Made by a program: the position numbers and the translations under genes
Shown: positions 32,447 through 45,347 of the stretch, in pieces
How positions within the stretch are numbered: position 1 is the stretch's first letter
Layout of the letters: every line of letters starts with the position of its first letter
Source of the DNA: Elymus sibiricus
Taxonomy: Eukaryota > Streptophyta > Magnoliopsida > Poales > Poaceae
DNA length: 64,000 bases
Assembly: GCA_039707655.1 (NCBI GenBank)
Contig: CM077672.1
Location: 197,384,537-197,448,536, forward strand
Direction of reading: 5' to 3'
Notes under the pieces: generated by a model
Database searches by the model: none
What the model was told of the DNA's origin: nothing
The model's input: the letters and a program-made list of their open reading frames with translations, nothing else

Positions 32447-32914
32447 GCACTAGAGTCATTGCACCCGCAACATTCCCACTGATTGAGATTTCTATTCCAT
32501 CAAATTCCGTAGAAATTGATTTGAGCGAAAAAATTTAGGGTTAGGTTTGAGTAGAAATCATCTCGGACAGACTGAATAGGAAGAATCGGACTCACCGATT
32601 TGGCCTTAGGCCATTGCACTTTGTATGTCTCGGTGTCACCGAGTGGTACAGATCGGTGGACCCGAGTCTAACGTTTCTGTAGAACCCTAGCTTGTCGGAG
32701 AGACCGAAACGCACCTCGGTCAAACCGAGTTTGTGTGGCTAAGTCTCTGTTACAGCTTCGGTGCTACCGAGATTATCTACTCGGAATGTCCGAAATCACT
32801 TCTGTGAAAACCTAAAACTGAAGTTTTTACTCAAAAGTTTGTCAAAATGCTATGTTTTTGTGATGCTCATCTATTCCACTCTATCCCATCTACTTCACAG
32901 GTGCAGGTGTCAGT
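32447..32914 (+). promoter_or_regulatory. Copia leader before ORF2 with inverted-site array and splice acceptor
   Basis: About seven TCGGN-type inverted sites (for example CTCGGTGTCACCGAG and CTTCGGTGCTACCGAG) lie at 32590-32790. TTCACAG at 32894-32900 after a CT-rich stretch is a good splice acceptor, 14 bp before the ORF2 ATG. With the donor at 19909 this would define a leader intron of about 495 bases once the CACTA insertion is ignored. Confidence 0.5.
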
Positions 32915-34573
32915 ATGTCAGATGCCAGTGACAGCCAGAATAGGTCAGAGGAGCAGGATGTTGACCTGAGTGCAGGTTCTAGTCCAGAAGGAAGTTTCTA
33001 TGAGGGAGAGAGAAGCTCTCTAGATTTGCCAAAAGCAGCCACAAAGTCCAGAAAGAGGAAAAATTCTGATGATGAGGATGAAGACTTTGTTGCAAAAGAG
33101 ATCACCTCAAAGAAGAAAGCCACTGTTCAGAAGGAGTATGGCACTCAGAAAGAAAGAGGTGTTACCAGGAAGATCTCTGCCTCTGCTGCTGCTAAGAGAG
33201 GCATCTCTTCAGAGAATCCAGAAGGATCTCAACAAGCACCCATTCAAGCAAAACCAAAGGCTGTTGTAAAGAAAAGGGAAAGGAAGCAAACAACTCATGT
33301 GATTTTCAGGCCAACATCTATGAGAAGAGATGATGCAACAGATGAGGAAGAGCAAGCAGCAAACCCACCTCCTCCCAAGCAACAGAAACTTATGGGAGAT
33401 GCTATCAAGACAGCTACCTCTTCCAAGGCCAAGCCTACGGCTGCTAAACCCAAGAGAACCACCAAAGATGTACCTGCAAGTGAGAAGAACAAGGCCCCAG
33501 TGCCTCAAGGAAATGAAGATGATGATGATGCCCCAGTGCTTATGAAGCTGAGGCCCAGATTGCCTGAACACAATGATGCTCATCCAGTAGCTGAAAACAT
33601 GAAGAAGAGGAAGGATAAAGGTCTCAGGAAATGGAGGGAGTCTGACCCCTACTCCATCAGAAGGAGGACTGTTGTAGACTATCGCTTCCACACCAAGGAA
33701 CAACAAGATTTCTATGAGACAGTCTTGTTTGACAAGAAGCCAATAGTCAGTGATATGAAGTGGGTGGACTGGAAGTACATTGATCTTCATGAGGATAACT
33801 TCCCCCACGTTCATGAGGACTTCAAAACTATTGATCTTGATGAGTTCATTGGGAAGAAGCTGACAAATTGGAACGATGAGATGATCATGCATTTCTACTC
33901 AACTGCTCATTTCTACCCCAATGGAAAGATTGCTTGGATGACCGAAGGAGTCAAGTATGAGTCGAGCGTTCTTGAGTGGGCCACATTGCTTGGTGTGCCC
34001 GAAGCTGATCAGGGTGATATTGATGTGTATGCTAAGCCAAAGATGGACCACAACTCCATGGCTAACTTGTACACGGAGATTCCAGAGAAGGACAAGCAAA
34101 TTCACAAGCTTGGATCTGTGTATTATCTGTTGGCAGGGCTTGCTACCTCCAACACTATCATGAGGCATACTTTGATGCCCAAATCAGGTGATGATAGGAT
34201 GATTCGAGGTCACTCCATTAACATGCTGCATCATATTGACCAGCATGAGAAATTCAAAGTCATGGATCTCATAGTGGAAACTATCAAGAGGACAGCTGCA
34301 GATCAGGAGAGGTCTTGTAGATTTGCCCCTCATATTCAAATGCTTATCAACTCGAAGGGTGCAAACAAGTCTTTTCTGCTGGATCATGAGCATTTACTGC
34401 TTCGGCCTGAGTTTGAGGACAACACCGTCACGATGGATCCATCCCATCCTACCTCAGCCGCAGCACATGCAAGTGCAAAAGCTGCTAGAACTTCAGGGTG
34501 AAGTGCTCCCTCAGCTCCAGTTCTCAAAACCAAGACCGACCAGATGAACCATCTTCTTCGAGCCACTCAGAAG
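32915..34573 (+). pseudogene. copia ORF2, 5' part: plant-transposon-protein-like, one in-frame stop
   Basis: The ATG at 32915 opens 528 codons to a TGA at 34499-34501; the same frame continues 24 codons to 34573, where foreign sequence begins. The N-terminal 230 residues are low-complexity and basic/acidic with a nuclear-localisation-like KSRKRKNSDDEDED. The region about 235-490 (WVDWKYIDLHEDNF, NDEMIMHFYSTAHFYPNGKIAWMTEG, LEWATLLGVPE) resembles the putative plant transposon protein domain found as an extra ORF in several plant LTR elements. Its role is unknown. It is followed, beyond the insertion, by a coiled-coil segment at 45616-46061. No transmembrane segment is visible, so an envelope role is not supported. 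Confidence 0.72.
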
Positions 34574-34579
34574 TTCCAC

Positions 34580-37500
34580 CAATATGCGGGTCTATCCTCA
34601 AGGAACTCGAAAGTTCCACCAAGGATAGAAGCACATATCGAAGACGCTTCGCAAGGTGGATATCATTACAACATACCATGTACTGAATAGATGAGAATAC
34701 CAGATAAAGGCTTACACTCGCCACAAGCTACAACATGAATACATCAATACCTCAATACATAGCAATCATCATACAGAAGAGCAGGATTCGACTACGGATG
34801 AAATCAAACGAAAAAGAAGAACGACATCCACCCTGCTAGTCCCAGGCTGCCAACCGGGAACCCAACCTATGATCGACGAAGAAGAAGAAGCAGAAGAAGA
34901 GCTCCAAAAGCAAACATGCATCGCTCTCACGTCAAAGCATCGCTTTACCTGTACCTGCAACTGTTGTGGTAGTAATCTGTGAGCCACGAGGACTCAGCAA
35001 TCCCATTACCATGGGTATCAAGACTAGCAAAGCTTAATGGGTATGGAATGGATAAGTGGTGAGGTTGCAGCAAGTACTAAGCATTGTATGATGGCTAACT
35101 TATGAGTACAAGAATAAGAAGAGTAACTATGCATAACGGTCGCAAACTAATAATGATCAAGAAGTGATCTTGAACACCTACTTACGAGTCAAACATAACC
35201 CCACCATGTTCTCTTCCCAAACTCCCTCGAAAAGAGACGATCACGGTTACGCACGCGGTTGGTGTATTTTAATTAGAATTAGTGTCAAGTTCTCTACAAC
35301 CGGAGGTTATAAATTTCCAAGTCGCCACATAACCGCGAGCACGGCTTCGCGAAAGATTTAACCCTGCAGAGGTGCTCAAAGTAGTCCATTATAAATTACC
35401 ACACGCATCCGATGGAACATCCTCACACCGTGATAACACGATGCTTACGATAAGGAATCCCGATGGACAAGCCACTCGTCAAAGGTAAAACTAAACCAAC
35501 AAGACCTCCCGACGTGTCGACGATCCCGATAGGAGCCGCGTATCTCGTTCTCACGACACGGCGGATGAACACTATGTACGACAGCCAAGAACCCGAGTTG
35601 CCCTAGGTGGCGCCGCAAGTGGCTCTAGTTTGGACCAGCACCATCAGCACTGGCCCACCAGGATTATGTGGAATTAAGAATCCACGGGTTCATGACGCCC
35701 TATGAGTTAATTAATTAATTTCAGTATTATTATGTTGGCAAATGTTAAAATCAATGTTGGGCCTTGCTGGAGAAGTTTATTTTAAAATGAATGATCAGGG
35801 GGGTTCCCATATGCCCCACATGTGTTAGAAGCGCTCGTCAAGGAACATAACACCGGTATTACGGAAACTAGGGCGGCATGAGTGGAACCAAACACCAGGC
35901 AAAAGGCCGAGCCTTCCACCCATTACCAAGTATATAGATGCATTAATTAAATAAGAGATATTATGATAACCCATGATATCCATGTCACAACATGGAACAA
36001 CCTAAAACTGCACCTGCAACTAGCAACGCTATAAGAGGGGCTGAGCAAAGCGGTAACATAGCCAAACAACGGTTTGCTGGGATGGTGGGGGGTTAGAGGC
36101 TGTATCATGGCATTTGGGAGGCTGACAAACAAGAGGTAGGTAGCGAGACATAGCGATAGCATCGAGACAACTAGCAAGCAAAGATAGTAGTGATATCCAA
36201 GGTAATGGTCATCTTGCCTGAAATCCAGCTAGGAAGAAGACCGAATCCGTGAAGTAGTCGAACAGAACGTAGTCGAAGGAATCCTCACACTTTGCAACAT
36301 AACAGGGACTATCCAGAAGAAGCACAACCGGAAAGAAGCAAACAATATGGTAAACACACAAGCATAATCATGGCATGATGCACAACCAAATATGATGCAT
36401 GTCCGGTTTAAATAGGCATGGCATGGCAAGAGTGCAACAAACAAATACTACACGTTAAATGAAGCTCAATATGCAACGAGTTGCATATTGACGAAACTTC
36501 ACAACAATTATTTAGTTCACTCCCGTTTATGCTACTCATCAATATTAAATGTTTTTAAACATGGCAAGAGGTGAAGCATAATTAAACTACCTATCTAGGC
36601 AATTTAAATGAGGCCGGAAACAATACATAACAATTCCGAAAAATCTCCATATGCAACTTTCGAAATTGGTACTGTTCTGCCCTAAACACCATTTTAATGT
36701 TGTTATACAGCAAAAGTAAGTGCACCATGATAATCTACACATTTTTCTAGACCACTTACATATAAAGTTCATTTAATTCGGAGCTACGGCTGCTTAGTTA
36801 TGAAATAAACCATTTTAGCAAGTCATTTAGCAATTTTAATGCAAACAACAATTTAAATGTGGTTAACATGCATGAGGATGACATATTCAAGCAATGTGCA
36901 ATTTTATGAAAAAGTTGGCATATAATATGATACGAAGCATTTGTCGCCATGACGGAAGAAAGGGGTGCCACGGCGGCGAAAACGGAAATGGTGCCACGGC
37001 AACATTCCGGTTCCGGTAACTCGATTGAGATACCGGTGCAAAGGAACAAGTGTGGGTGTGAGCGTGTCATGCAAAAGATGATGAGGAGTGATCCCGCTAC
37101 CGGGTGTCCCACGTGTCGGTTGCATGGCAAAAGAAGGGCAACGTGTAACGAACAATCGCATACGGTGCAAACACGCGGTGCATCTCACACAACACATGCA
37201 TTCGTCTACGGGCGGTAGTCTCGGCGGTTATACCTCCGAAGCGTGCATTTTCGGACCGGATCGAGTTCGGTGCGGTGTAGTTGTACACGGGACGTAGTGA
37301 AGGTAGTGGTACACGTTTTGTAGAGGAACTTGACGTCCACGGGATCTTCTAGAGGCGTCGGTGGTAATTATACACTATCGAAGAGGAACTTGGTGTTCAT
37401 AGGGTCTTCCAAAGGCGTCATGGCACTTGACAAAATGTACGACGGTAGTAGTCGAACTTGGCGATCCGTAAGGGTACTTGTGGTCTTCCGAGCACTTGTG

Positions 37501-39018
37501 ACATCATGGGAACTTGACGAATCCGAGTCTTCGGGGTAGTAGTTGAACTTGACGCAAACCACGGCGACGGTAGTGGTACAGTCCATGACTTCGGGGTACT
37601 TGGTGCGTTGCGTAGATGTACATGGGGTCCTCGGGGAGGCATCGGTCTTGCGGTCAACGTGTAAGATGCCGTGGACGGGCGAAGTAGGCAGAGGTGGTCT
37701 TGAGGAGGACCAGCTGCGGGCGACACGCGACGGCTAACGGAGCGGAAGTGGATGACAGCAGCGCCATCGGGGGTGCCATGAGGTGGAGCTCGAGCAGAGG
37801 AGGCTCGGGGTGGCGGAGATGAGCGAGCTAGGGACTGCAGTGAAGGCGATGCTGGGCAGAGCGATGCGGGACAAAGGAGAGGCGAACCACAGAGGAAGGG
37901 GTCGAACGGAGGGGCGGCGTGCTTGTCGGCCGGAGCAAAGGCAGGGCCCAGCGCGAGGGGGGTGACGCGGCCACGGACGAGCTCGAGGCGGCGCTGGAGG
38001 CGGAGCCTCCCTGGTGGCCGGCCATCGACGGAGGAGGTACGTAGGGGAGGCCGGAGTAGGCAACCACGGCGGCAGGCAGGAGCGGTGGCGCCATGGCCAT
38101 CCGGCGAACAGAGGATGGGCGCGAGGAAAGGCCAGCAGGCGACGGGAATGGAGGCCGGGCGTGGGCGACGGCTTGGCGTCTCCGGCGAGGGCCCGAGTCA
38201 CGGAGGAGATCGGCAGAGGGCGGCCATGGGGATCGGGACGAGGAGCTCCTCTCCTGGCACGATGTGTGGGTGGGTGGCGGCGTGGGGGGTCGAGGAGTGA
38301 GGGAGAGGAGGATCGAGAGGGAGATGGGGATCGGGAGAGAGGGGGTGCGGACTAGGGTTATGAGCTGGTGGGGGCGGCTGGGCCTTGGGCCAACTGGCCT
38401 GGCTGCGGCTGGGCTTATGCTGCTCTCCCTCTCTTTCCATTTACAGACAAAAGAAAGAAAGAAAAGGAGAAAAGAAAAGGTTAGAGAAAGAGTTTAGGCA
38501 TGGGGTTAATTTTGCCGGACTCACAAAAATGAGCTTAACCCAAGAAAATAGAAGTGGGCATGAATGTGCAGATTGAATTCAAACTCATTTGAATTAAATT
38601 CAAATGGATTTGAATAGGAAGTGGTTGTTTGGAAGGTCCCAAAATGTTGAAACTTTTGGAGGAGCCTCGGTAAATGGAAAATGAATTTTGGGAAAAGTTT
38701 GGAGAACAAACTTGAAGCAGAAAATGCATGGAATTAAATTGCAAGTGGGTTTGTGGGTGATTCCAAATTATTGGAATATTCTTTTAGCTCCCTAAAATAT
38801 TGGGAGAATATAGTATATGTTTTAAAGAGAAAACACCATGTGCATTTCCCTCAATTTAAATAGATCGAAAGATCTATGCAATTTATTTGTTTGAGTTGCA
38901 AAAAAATTTAATGACATGATGGCATGATGAAATGATGCAAATGCAACATACAAATAATTAACACGGCTCTCACGAAAAACATGGAAGGCATCTGGAGCAT
39001 CGGTCTCGGGGCGTCACA
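34580..39018 (-). repeat. Left gypsy LTR (minus orientation)
   Basis: Read on the minus strand it begins TGTGACGCCCCGAGACCG at 39018 and runs to GACCCGCATATTG at 34580. 34580-38986 is the palindrome arm. The junction to copia ORF2 carries AAGTTCCACCAA (34571-34582), a copy of the sequence at about 34611. The GC-rich part at 37700-38430 produces several long ORFs that differ between the two arms and are not genes. Confidence 0.82.
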
Positions 39019-39033
39019 ACACTCCCCCACTTA
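39019..39033 (-). promoter_or_regulatory. Polypurine tract of the left gypsy copy
   Basis: On the minus strand TAAGTGGGGGAGTGT directly precedes the LTR start TGTGACGCC, identifying the left LTR as a 3' LTR and the spacer as internal element sequence. Confidence 0.8.
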
Positions 39034-40754
39034 CAAGAGATCTCGCCCCGAGATCTTAGGAATGAGAAGAGGAAGAGGTAAAACTAAGTTGCTTCTTTGA
39101 CAAACGAGTGAAACCAAAGAACCTTGAGAGGTTGAAAAACTTGAAGAAATGACACGACGGAGATGAACGAAATTGAAAACTCTCTGTTAGACAAGAGGAA
39201 CAAGGAGTACAACGGAACCAAGCGCTCCAGGGACAAGATAGTGTATGAAACCTCTCCGGTTAAAACGAGATGGACAAGGAATAAGGAAGAAAGAATTTGG
39301 ACAACACTACGGTTAAATGGATAAGCAAGGAAAAGAACATGATCTTGGCGAAACGAGATAATGGGTCGAAGAGAGCAACATCACAATGCATTCGGAACGA
39401 AAGAATAGAAGCTAAATCGTTGGAAAGAAAAGAACGGAGAAGCAAATGACAACTTCTACCACAATTGAATTTGAAAAGCATCCTTACAAAGAAGGATTGA
39501 ACGGAGTTGTTGGAAAATCAACAACGAAAAGAATAAGCTTGTTGTGGGCTTATGGAAAACATCTCAACATTTTTGAGGTGAAAATCTGCCACTAACGGAA
39601 ACAACTGATTGCTTGAGATCTCGAAGAGATGAAAACCTCTTTCACCGAGAAGAGAAGGAGAAGCTTGGATCATTGATAAGCACCACAATAGCAACATTCC
39701 TTAGGGAAGGCTTTAGGTGAAAAATAACCCAAGATAACTCATTCCTGAACGAAGAGAAAAAAGATGGGTTTTAAATATCTCGTTCCTGACAACTCGTGGA
39801 TCATGAAACACGAAGAGAAATTGTCAAGTATGACATAACACCACCTCAAAAGACAAGGTAGGAAGGATTTGCACATCGGAATGGAAGATGAAACATGCTT
39901 GAGCTCCTCAAAAGAAAACATGTGTTGAACACCATGTTTATTCCAGAGTATAGCTTGGCGGATCTTAGCTTCGAGAAAGAATCTTGAAGAACACTTCGAG
40001 AATGAATTGAATCCTTAACGAACCACCATGAAGAACCTCTTGGAAGAACACCGGTAAGATAACAAGATGATCGAAACAAAAGGAAAGTTGAAAGAACAAG
40101 ATGAAGCCTTGCTATGATTTAGATGGAGCTTCGTGACGAGATAATGAGAAAACTCTGAATTCCGGAAAAGAAAATATGAACAACTTAGAACCGAGGATTG
40201 ATATCAAGAACGATCTCCGGAATAAGGAATTAAATCACCTCCATGAAACAAGAATAAGAATTATGATATGTCTATCCTTCATCAAAATAAATTGATGAAA
40301 AGCAATGGATTTGCATACTACTTATTCTTCTTGAAAAAGATTGAATAGAGATATAGCGCCAACTTGACGAAATCTTCGAGGAAACACCGGTAGGATTTAA
40401 AAGAACGAATGAATTGGCATGATAACAAAGGAAGATAAATCTTGAGCGAACCATCGTAAGAATTGAAAACGAACGAAGAAAAGAGAAGGAGTCACCGTGA
40501 AGAATTAGAAAACGCACAAAGATACTTGAGGAAATTTAGATACAAGAGAACGAAAAAAAAATCACGAGCTGATCATAGAATACTTGAACGAAGCACCGGA
40601 AGAATTTGAGAACGAGAGAAGAATGTTGAGAATGAATAATTCTGAAGTGATGGCCTCCGGAGAATCAAAACGAAAACAACTCCTGAAATACTCCGGATGG
40701 GTAAGAAAAGAATTTCTCACGAATGAAAAGAATTTGAGAGGATAACATGTGCAT
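39034..40754 (-). other. 3' internal region of the gypsy element (palindrome spacer)
   Basis: A purine-rich, GAA/AAGAA-heavy non-coding region without polymerase motifs. It contains the nearly self-complementary GAGATCTCGCCCCGAGATCT next to the polypurine tract. It breaks at 40754, where ATGTGCA passes into TTCCATG of the right LTR. Confidence 0.65.
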
Positions 40755-43700
40755 TTCCATGTTTTTCGTGAGAGCCGTGTTAATTATTTGTATGTTGCAT
40801 TTGCATCATTTCATCATGCCATCATGTCATTAAATTTTTTTGCAACTCAAACAAATAAATTGCATAGATCTTTTGATCTATTTAAATTGAGGGAAATGCA
40901 CATGGTGTTTTCTCTTTAAAACATATACTATATTCTCCCAATATTTTAGGGAGCTAAAAGAAATATTCCAATAATTTGGAATTACCCACAAACCCACTTG
41001 CAATTTAATTCCATGCATTTTCTGCTTCAAGTTTGTTCTCACAAACTTTTCCCAAAATTCATTTTCCATTTACCGAGGGTCCTCCAAAAGTCTCAACATT
41101 TTGGGACCTTCCGAACACCCACTTCCTATTCAAATCCATTTGAATTTAATTCAAATGAGTTTGAATTCAATCTGCACACTCATGACCACTTCTATTTTCT
41201 TGGGTTAAGCTCATTTTTGTGAGTCCGGGAAAATTAACCCCATGCCTAAACTCTTTCTCTAACCTTTTCTTTTCTCCTTTTCTTTCTTTCTTTTGTCTGT
41301 AAATGGAAAGAGAGGGAGAGCAGCATAAGCCCAGCCGCAGCCAGGCCAGTTGGCCCAAGGCCCAGCCGCCCCCACCAGCTCCTAACCCTAGCCCGCACCC
41401 CCTCTCTCCCGATCCCCATGTCCCTCTCGATCCTTCTCTCCCTCACCCCTCGATCCCCCACGCCGCCACCCACACACACATCGTGCCAGGAGAGGAGCTC
41501 CTCGTCCCGATCCCCATGGCCGCCCTCTGCCGATCTCCTCCGTGACTCGAGCCCTCGCCGGAGACGCCAAGCCGTCGCCCGCGCCCGGCCTCCATTCCCG
41601 TCGCCTGCTGGCCTTTCCTCGCGCCCATCCTTTGTTCGCCGGATGGCCATGGCGCCACCGCTCCTGCCTGCCACCGTGGTTGCCTACTCCGGCCTCCCCT
41701 ACGCACCTCCTCCGTCGATGGCCGGCCACCAGGGAGGCTCCGCCTCTAGCGCCGCCTCGAGCTCGTCCGTGGCCGCGTCACCCCCCTCGCGCTGGGCCCT
41801 GCCTTTGCTACGGCCGACAAGACGCCGCCCCTCCGTTCGGCCCCTTCCTCTGTGGTTCGCCTATCCTTCGTCCCGCATCGCTCTGCCCAGCATCGCCTTC
41901 GCTGCAGTCCCTGGCTCGCTCATCTCCGTCACCCCGAGCCTCCTCTGCTCGAGCTCCACCTCATGGCACCCCCGATGGTGCTGCTGCCATCCACTGCCGC
42001 TCCGTTAGCCATCGCGTGTCGCCCGCAGCTGGTCCTCCTCAAGACCACCTCTGCCTACTTCGCCCGTCCACAGCCTCTTACACGTTGACCGCAAGACCGC
42101 TGCCTCCCCGAGGACCCCATGTACATCTACGCAACGCACCAAGTACCCCGAAGCCATGGACGGTACCACTACCGTCGCCGTGGTTTGCTTCAAGTTCAAC
42201 TACTACCCCGAAGACTCGGATTCGTCAAGTTCCCATGATGTCACAAGTGCTCGAAAGACCACAAGTACCCTTACGGATCGCCAAGTTCGACTACTACCGT
42301 CGTACATTTTGTCAAGTGCCATGACGCCTTTGGAAGACCCTATGAACACCAAGTTCCTCTTCGATACGTGTATAATTACCACCGACGCCTCTAGAAGATC
42401 CCGTGGACGTCAAGTTCCTCTACAAAACGTGTACCACTACCTCCACTACGTCCCGTGTACAACTACACCGCACCGAACTCGATCCGGTCCGAAAACGCAC
42501 GCTTCGGAGGTATAACCGCCGAGACTACCGCCCGTGGACGAATGCATGTGTTGTTTGAGATGCACCGCGTGTTTGCACCGTATGCGATTGTTCGTTACAC
42601 GTTGCCCCTCTTTTGCCATGCAACTGACACGTGGGACACCCGGTAGCGGGATCACTCCCCATCATCTTTTGCATGACACGCTCACACCCACACTTGTTCC
42701 TTTGCACCGGTATCTCAATCGAGTTACCAGAACCGGAATGTTGCCGTGGCACCATTTTCGTTTTCGCCGCTGTGCCACCCCTTTCTTCCGTCATGGCGAC
42801 AAATGCTTCATATCATATTATATGCCAACTTTTTCATAAAATTGCACATAGCTCGAATATGTCATCCTCATGCATGTTAACCACATTTAAATTGTTGTTT
42901 GCATTAAAATTGCTAAATGACTTGCTAAAATGGTTTATTTCATTACTAAGCAACCGTAGCTCCGAATTAAATAAACTTTATATGTAAGTGGTCTAGAAAA
43001 ATGTGTAGATTATCATGGTGCACTTACTTTTGCTGTATAACAACATTAAAATGGTGTTTAGGGCACAACAGTACCAATTTCGAAAGTTGCATATGGGGAT
43101 TTTCCAGAATTGTTATGTGTTGTTTCCGGCCTCATTTAAATTGCCTAGATAGGTAGTTTAATTATGCTTCACCTCTTGCCATGTTTAATGACATTTAATA
43201 TTGATGAGTAGCATAAATGAGAGTGAACTAAATAATTGTTGTGAAGTTTCGTCAATATGCAACTCGTTGCATATTGAGCTTCACTTAACGTGTAGTATTT
43301 GTTTGTTGCACTCTTGCCATGCCATGCCTATTTAAACCGGACATGCATCATATTTGGTTGTGCATCATGCCATGATTATGCTTGTGTGTTTACCATATTG
43401 TTTGCTTCTTTCCGGTTGTGCTTCTTCTGGATAGTCCCGATTATGTTGCGAAGTGTGAGGATTCGTTCGACTATTTCACGGATTCGGTCTTCTTCCTAGC
43501 TGGATTTCAGGCAAGATGACCATTACCTTGGATATCACTACTATCTTTGCTTGCTAGTTGTCTCGATGCTATCGCTATGTCTCGCTACCTACCACTTGTT
43601 TGTCAGCCTCCCAAATGCCATGATACAGCCTCTAACCCTTCACCATCCCAGCAACCGTTGTTTGGCTATGTTACCGCTTTGCTCAGCCCCTCTTATAGCG

Positions 43701-45155
43701 TTGCTAGTTGCAGGTGCAGTTTCAGGTTGTTCCATGTTGGGACATGGATACCATGGGTTATCATAATATCTCTTATTTAATTAATGCATCTATATACTTG
43801 GTAATGGGTGGAAGGCTCGGCCTTTTGCCTGGTGTTTTGTTCCACTCATGCCGCCCTAGTTTCCGTAATACCAGTGTTATGTTCCTTGATGAGCGCTTCT
43901 AACACATGTGGGGCATATGGGAACCCCCCTGATCATTCGTTTTAGGATAAACTTCTCCAGCAAGGCCCAACATTGGTTTTAACATTTGCCAACATAATAA
44001 TACTGAAATTAATTAATTAACTCATAGGGCGTCATGAACCCATGGATTCTTAATTCCACATAATTCAGGTGTGCCAGTGCTGATGGTGCTGGTCCAAACT
44101 AGAGCCACTTGCGGCGCCACCTGGGGCAACTCGGGTTCTTGGCTGTCGTACGTAGTGTTCATCCACCGTGTCCTGAGAACGAGATACGCGGCTCCTATCG
44201 GGATCGTCGACACGTCGGGAGGTCTTGCTGGTTTAGTTTTACCTTTTACGAGTGGCTTGTCCACCAGGATTCCTTATCGTAAGCATCGTGTTATCACGGT
44301 GTGAGGATGTTCCATCGGATGCGTGTGGTAATTTATAATGGACTACTTGGAGCACCCCTGCAGGGTTAAATCTTTCGCGAAGCCGTGCCCGCGGTTATGT
44401 GGCGACTTGGAAATTTATAACCTCCGGTTGTAGAGAACTTGACACTAATTCTAATTAAAATACACCAACCGCGTGCGTAACCGTGATCGTCTCTTTTCGA
44501 GGGAGTTCGGGAAGAGAACACGGTGGGGTTATGTTTGACTCGTAAGTAGGTGTTCAGGATCACTTCTTGATCATTATTAGTTTGCGACCGTTATGCGTAG
44601 TTACTCTTCTTATTCTTGTACTCGTAAGTTAGCCACCATACAATGCTTAGTGCTTGCTGCAAGCTCACCACTTATCCATTCCATACCCATTAAGCTTTGC
44701 TAGTCTTGATATCCATGGTAATGGGATTGCTGAGTCCTCGTGGCTCACAGATTACTACCACAATAGTTGCAGGTATAGGTAAAGCGATGCTTTGACGTGA
44801 GAGCGATGCATGTTTGCTTTTGGAGCTCTTCTTCTGCTTCTTCTTCTTCGTCGATCATAGGTTGGGTTCCCGGTTGGCAGCCTGGGACTAGCAGGGTGGA
44901 TGTCGTTCTTTTTTTCGTTTGATTTCATCCGTAGTCGGATCCTGCTCTTCTGTATGATGATTGCTATGTATTGAGGTATTGATGTATTCATGCTGTAGCT
45001 TGTGGCGAATGTAAGCCTTCATCTGGTATTCTCATCTATTCAGTACATGGTATGTTGTAATGATATCCACCTTGCGAAGCGTCTTCGATATGTGCTTCTA
45101 TCCTTGGTGGAACTTCCGAGTTCCTTGAGGATAGACCCGCATATTGCGCGTTACA
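40755..45155 (+). repeat. Right gypsy LTR (plus orientation)
   Basis: It corresponds to the left LTR from base 33 onward; the first 32 bases are missing. The match to the left arm ends at 45146 (GCATATTG). Nine more bases, CGCGTTACA, complete an LTR-like end directly before the primer site at 45158. These nine bases could instead be the end of the Cassandra-like 5' LTR, which ends GGCGTTACA. Confidence 0.8.
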
Positions 45156-45347
45156 AGTTGGTATCAGAGCCGACCCTCGCGGTTACACGGATGTTTGCGG
45201 ACAGGTGCGCGGTCATGTTGTTCATGACGTTTGTGACCCGTCGTGGCACACGGCATGTCACTTGTACCGGACTGAATGTACAGACATATGTGCCAAGAGG
45301 GAACGTTCCTGTGGCCCGACGAGGACGTCGGTTCCTCTGAGTGGGGG
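45156..45347 (+). mobile_element. Primer site and internal region of the Cassandra-like element
   Basis: AGTTGGTATCAGAGCC (45156-45171) is an initiator tRNA-Met primer site. About 175 bp of non-coding sequence follow, then GAGTGGGGG (45339-45347), a polypurine tract. A primer site, a short non-coding core and a tract before a 5S-containing LTR are the Cassandra layout. Confidence 0.65.

Larger units (their letters stand above)
34574..45155. mobile_element. Inverted pair of long gypsy LTRs (4.4-kb palindrome) inserted in copia ORF2
   Basis: Two copies of one long LTR family stand in opposite orientation around a 1.77-kb spacer. The left copy (minus) is joined to its polypurine tract and 3' internal sequence in the spacer. 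The right copy (plus) is followed by a primer site. Similarity of the arms is about 95% in the parts I compared by eye, so they are not a fresh copy of one another. Family resemblance is to gypsy elements with long TGTGACGCCCC-starting LTRs; I do not assign a name. Confidence 0.8.

Noticed and set aside
41542..42324. 260-codon plus-strand ORF in the right gypsy LTR
   Set aside because: The matching part of the other arm (minus strand, 37418-38201) is split by frame changes and the protein is Pro/Ser/Arg low complexity from GC-rich LTR sequence. It is not a gene.
34580..45146. The palindrome as a DNA transposon with very long terminal inverted repeats
   Set aside because: The arms have LTR start, polypurine tract and primer-site relationships, unequal inner ends and no target duplication at the outer ends.
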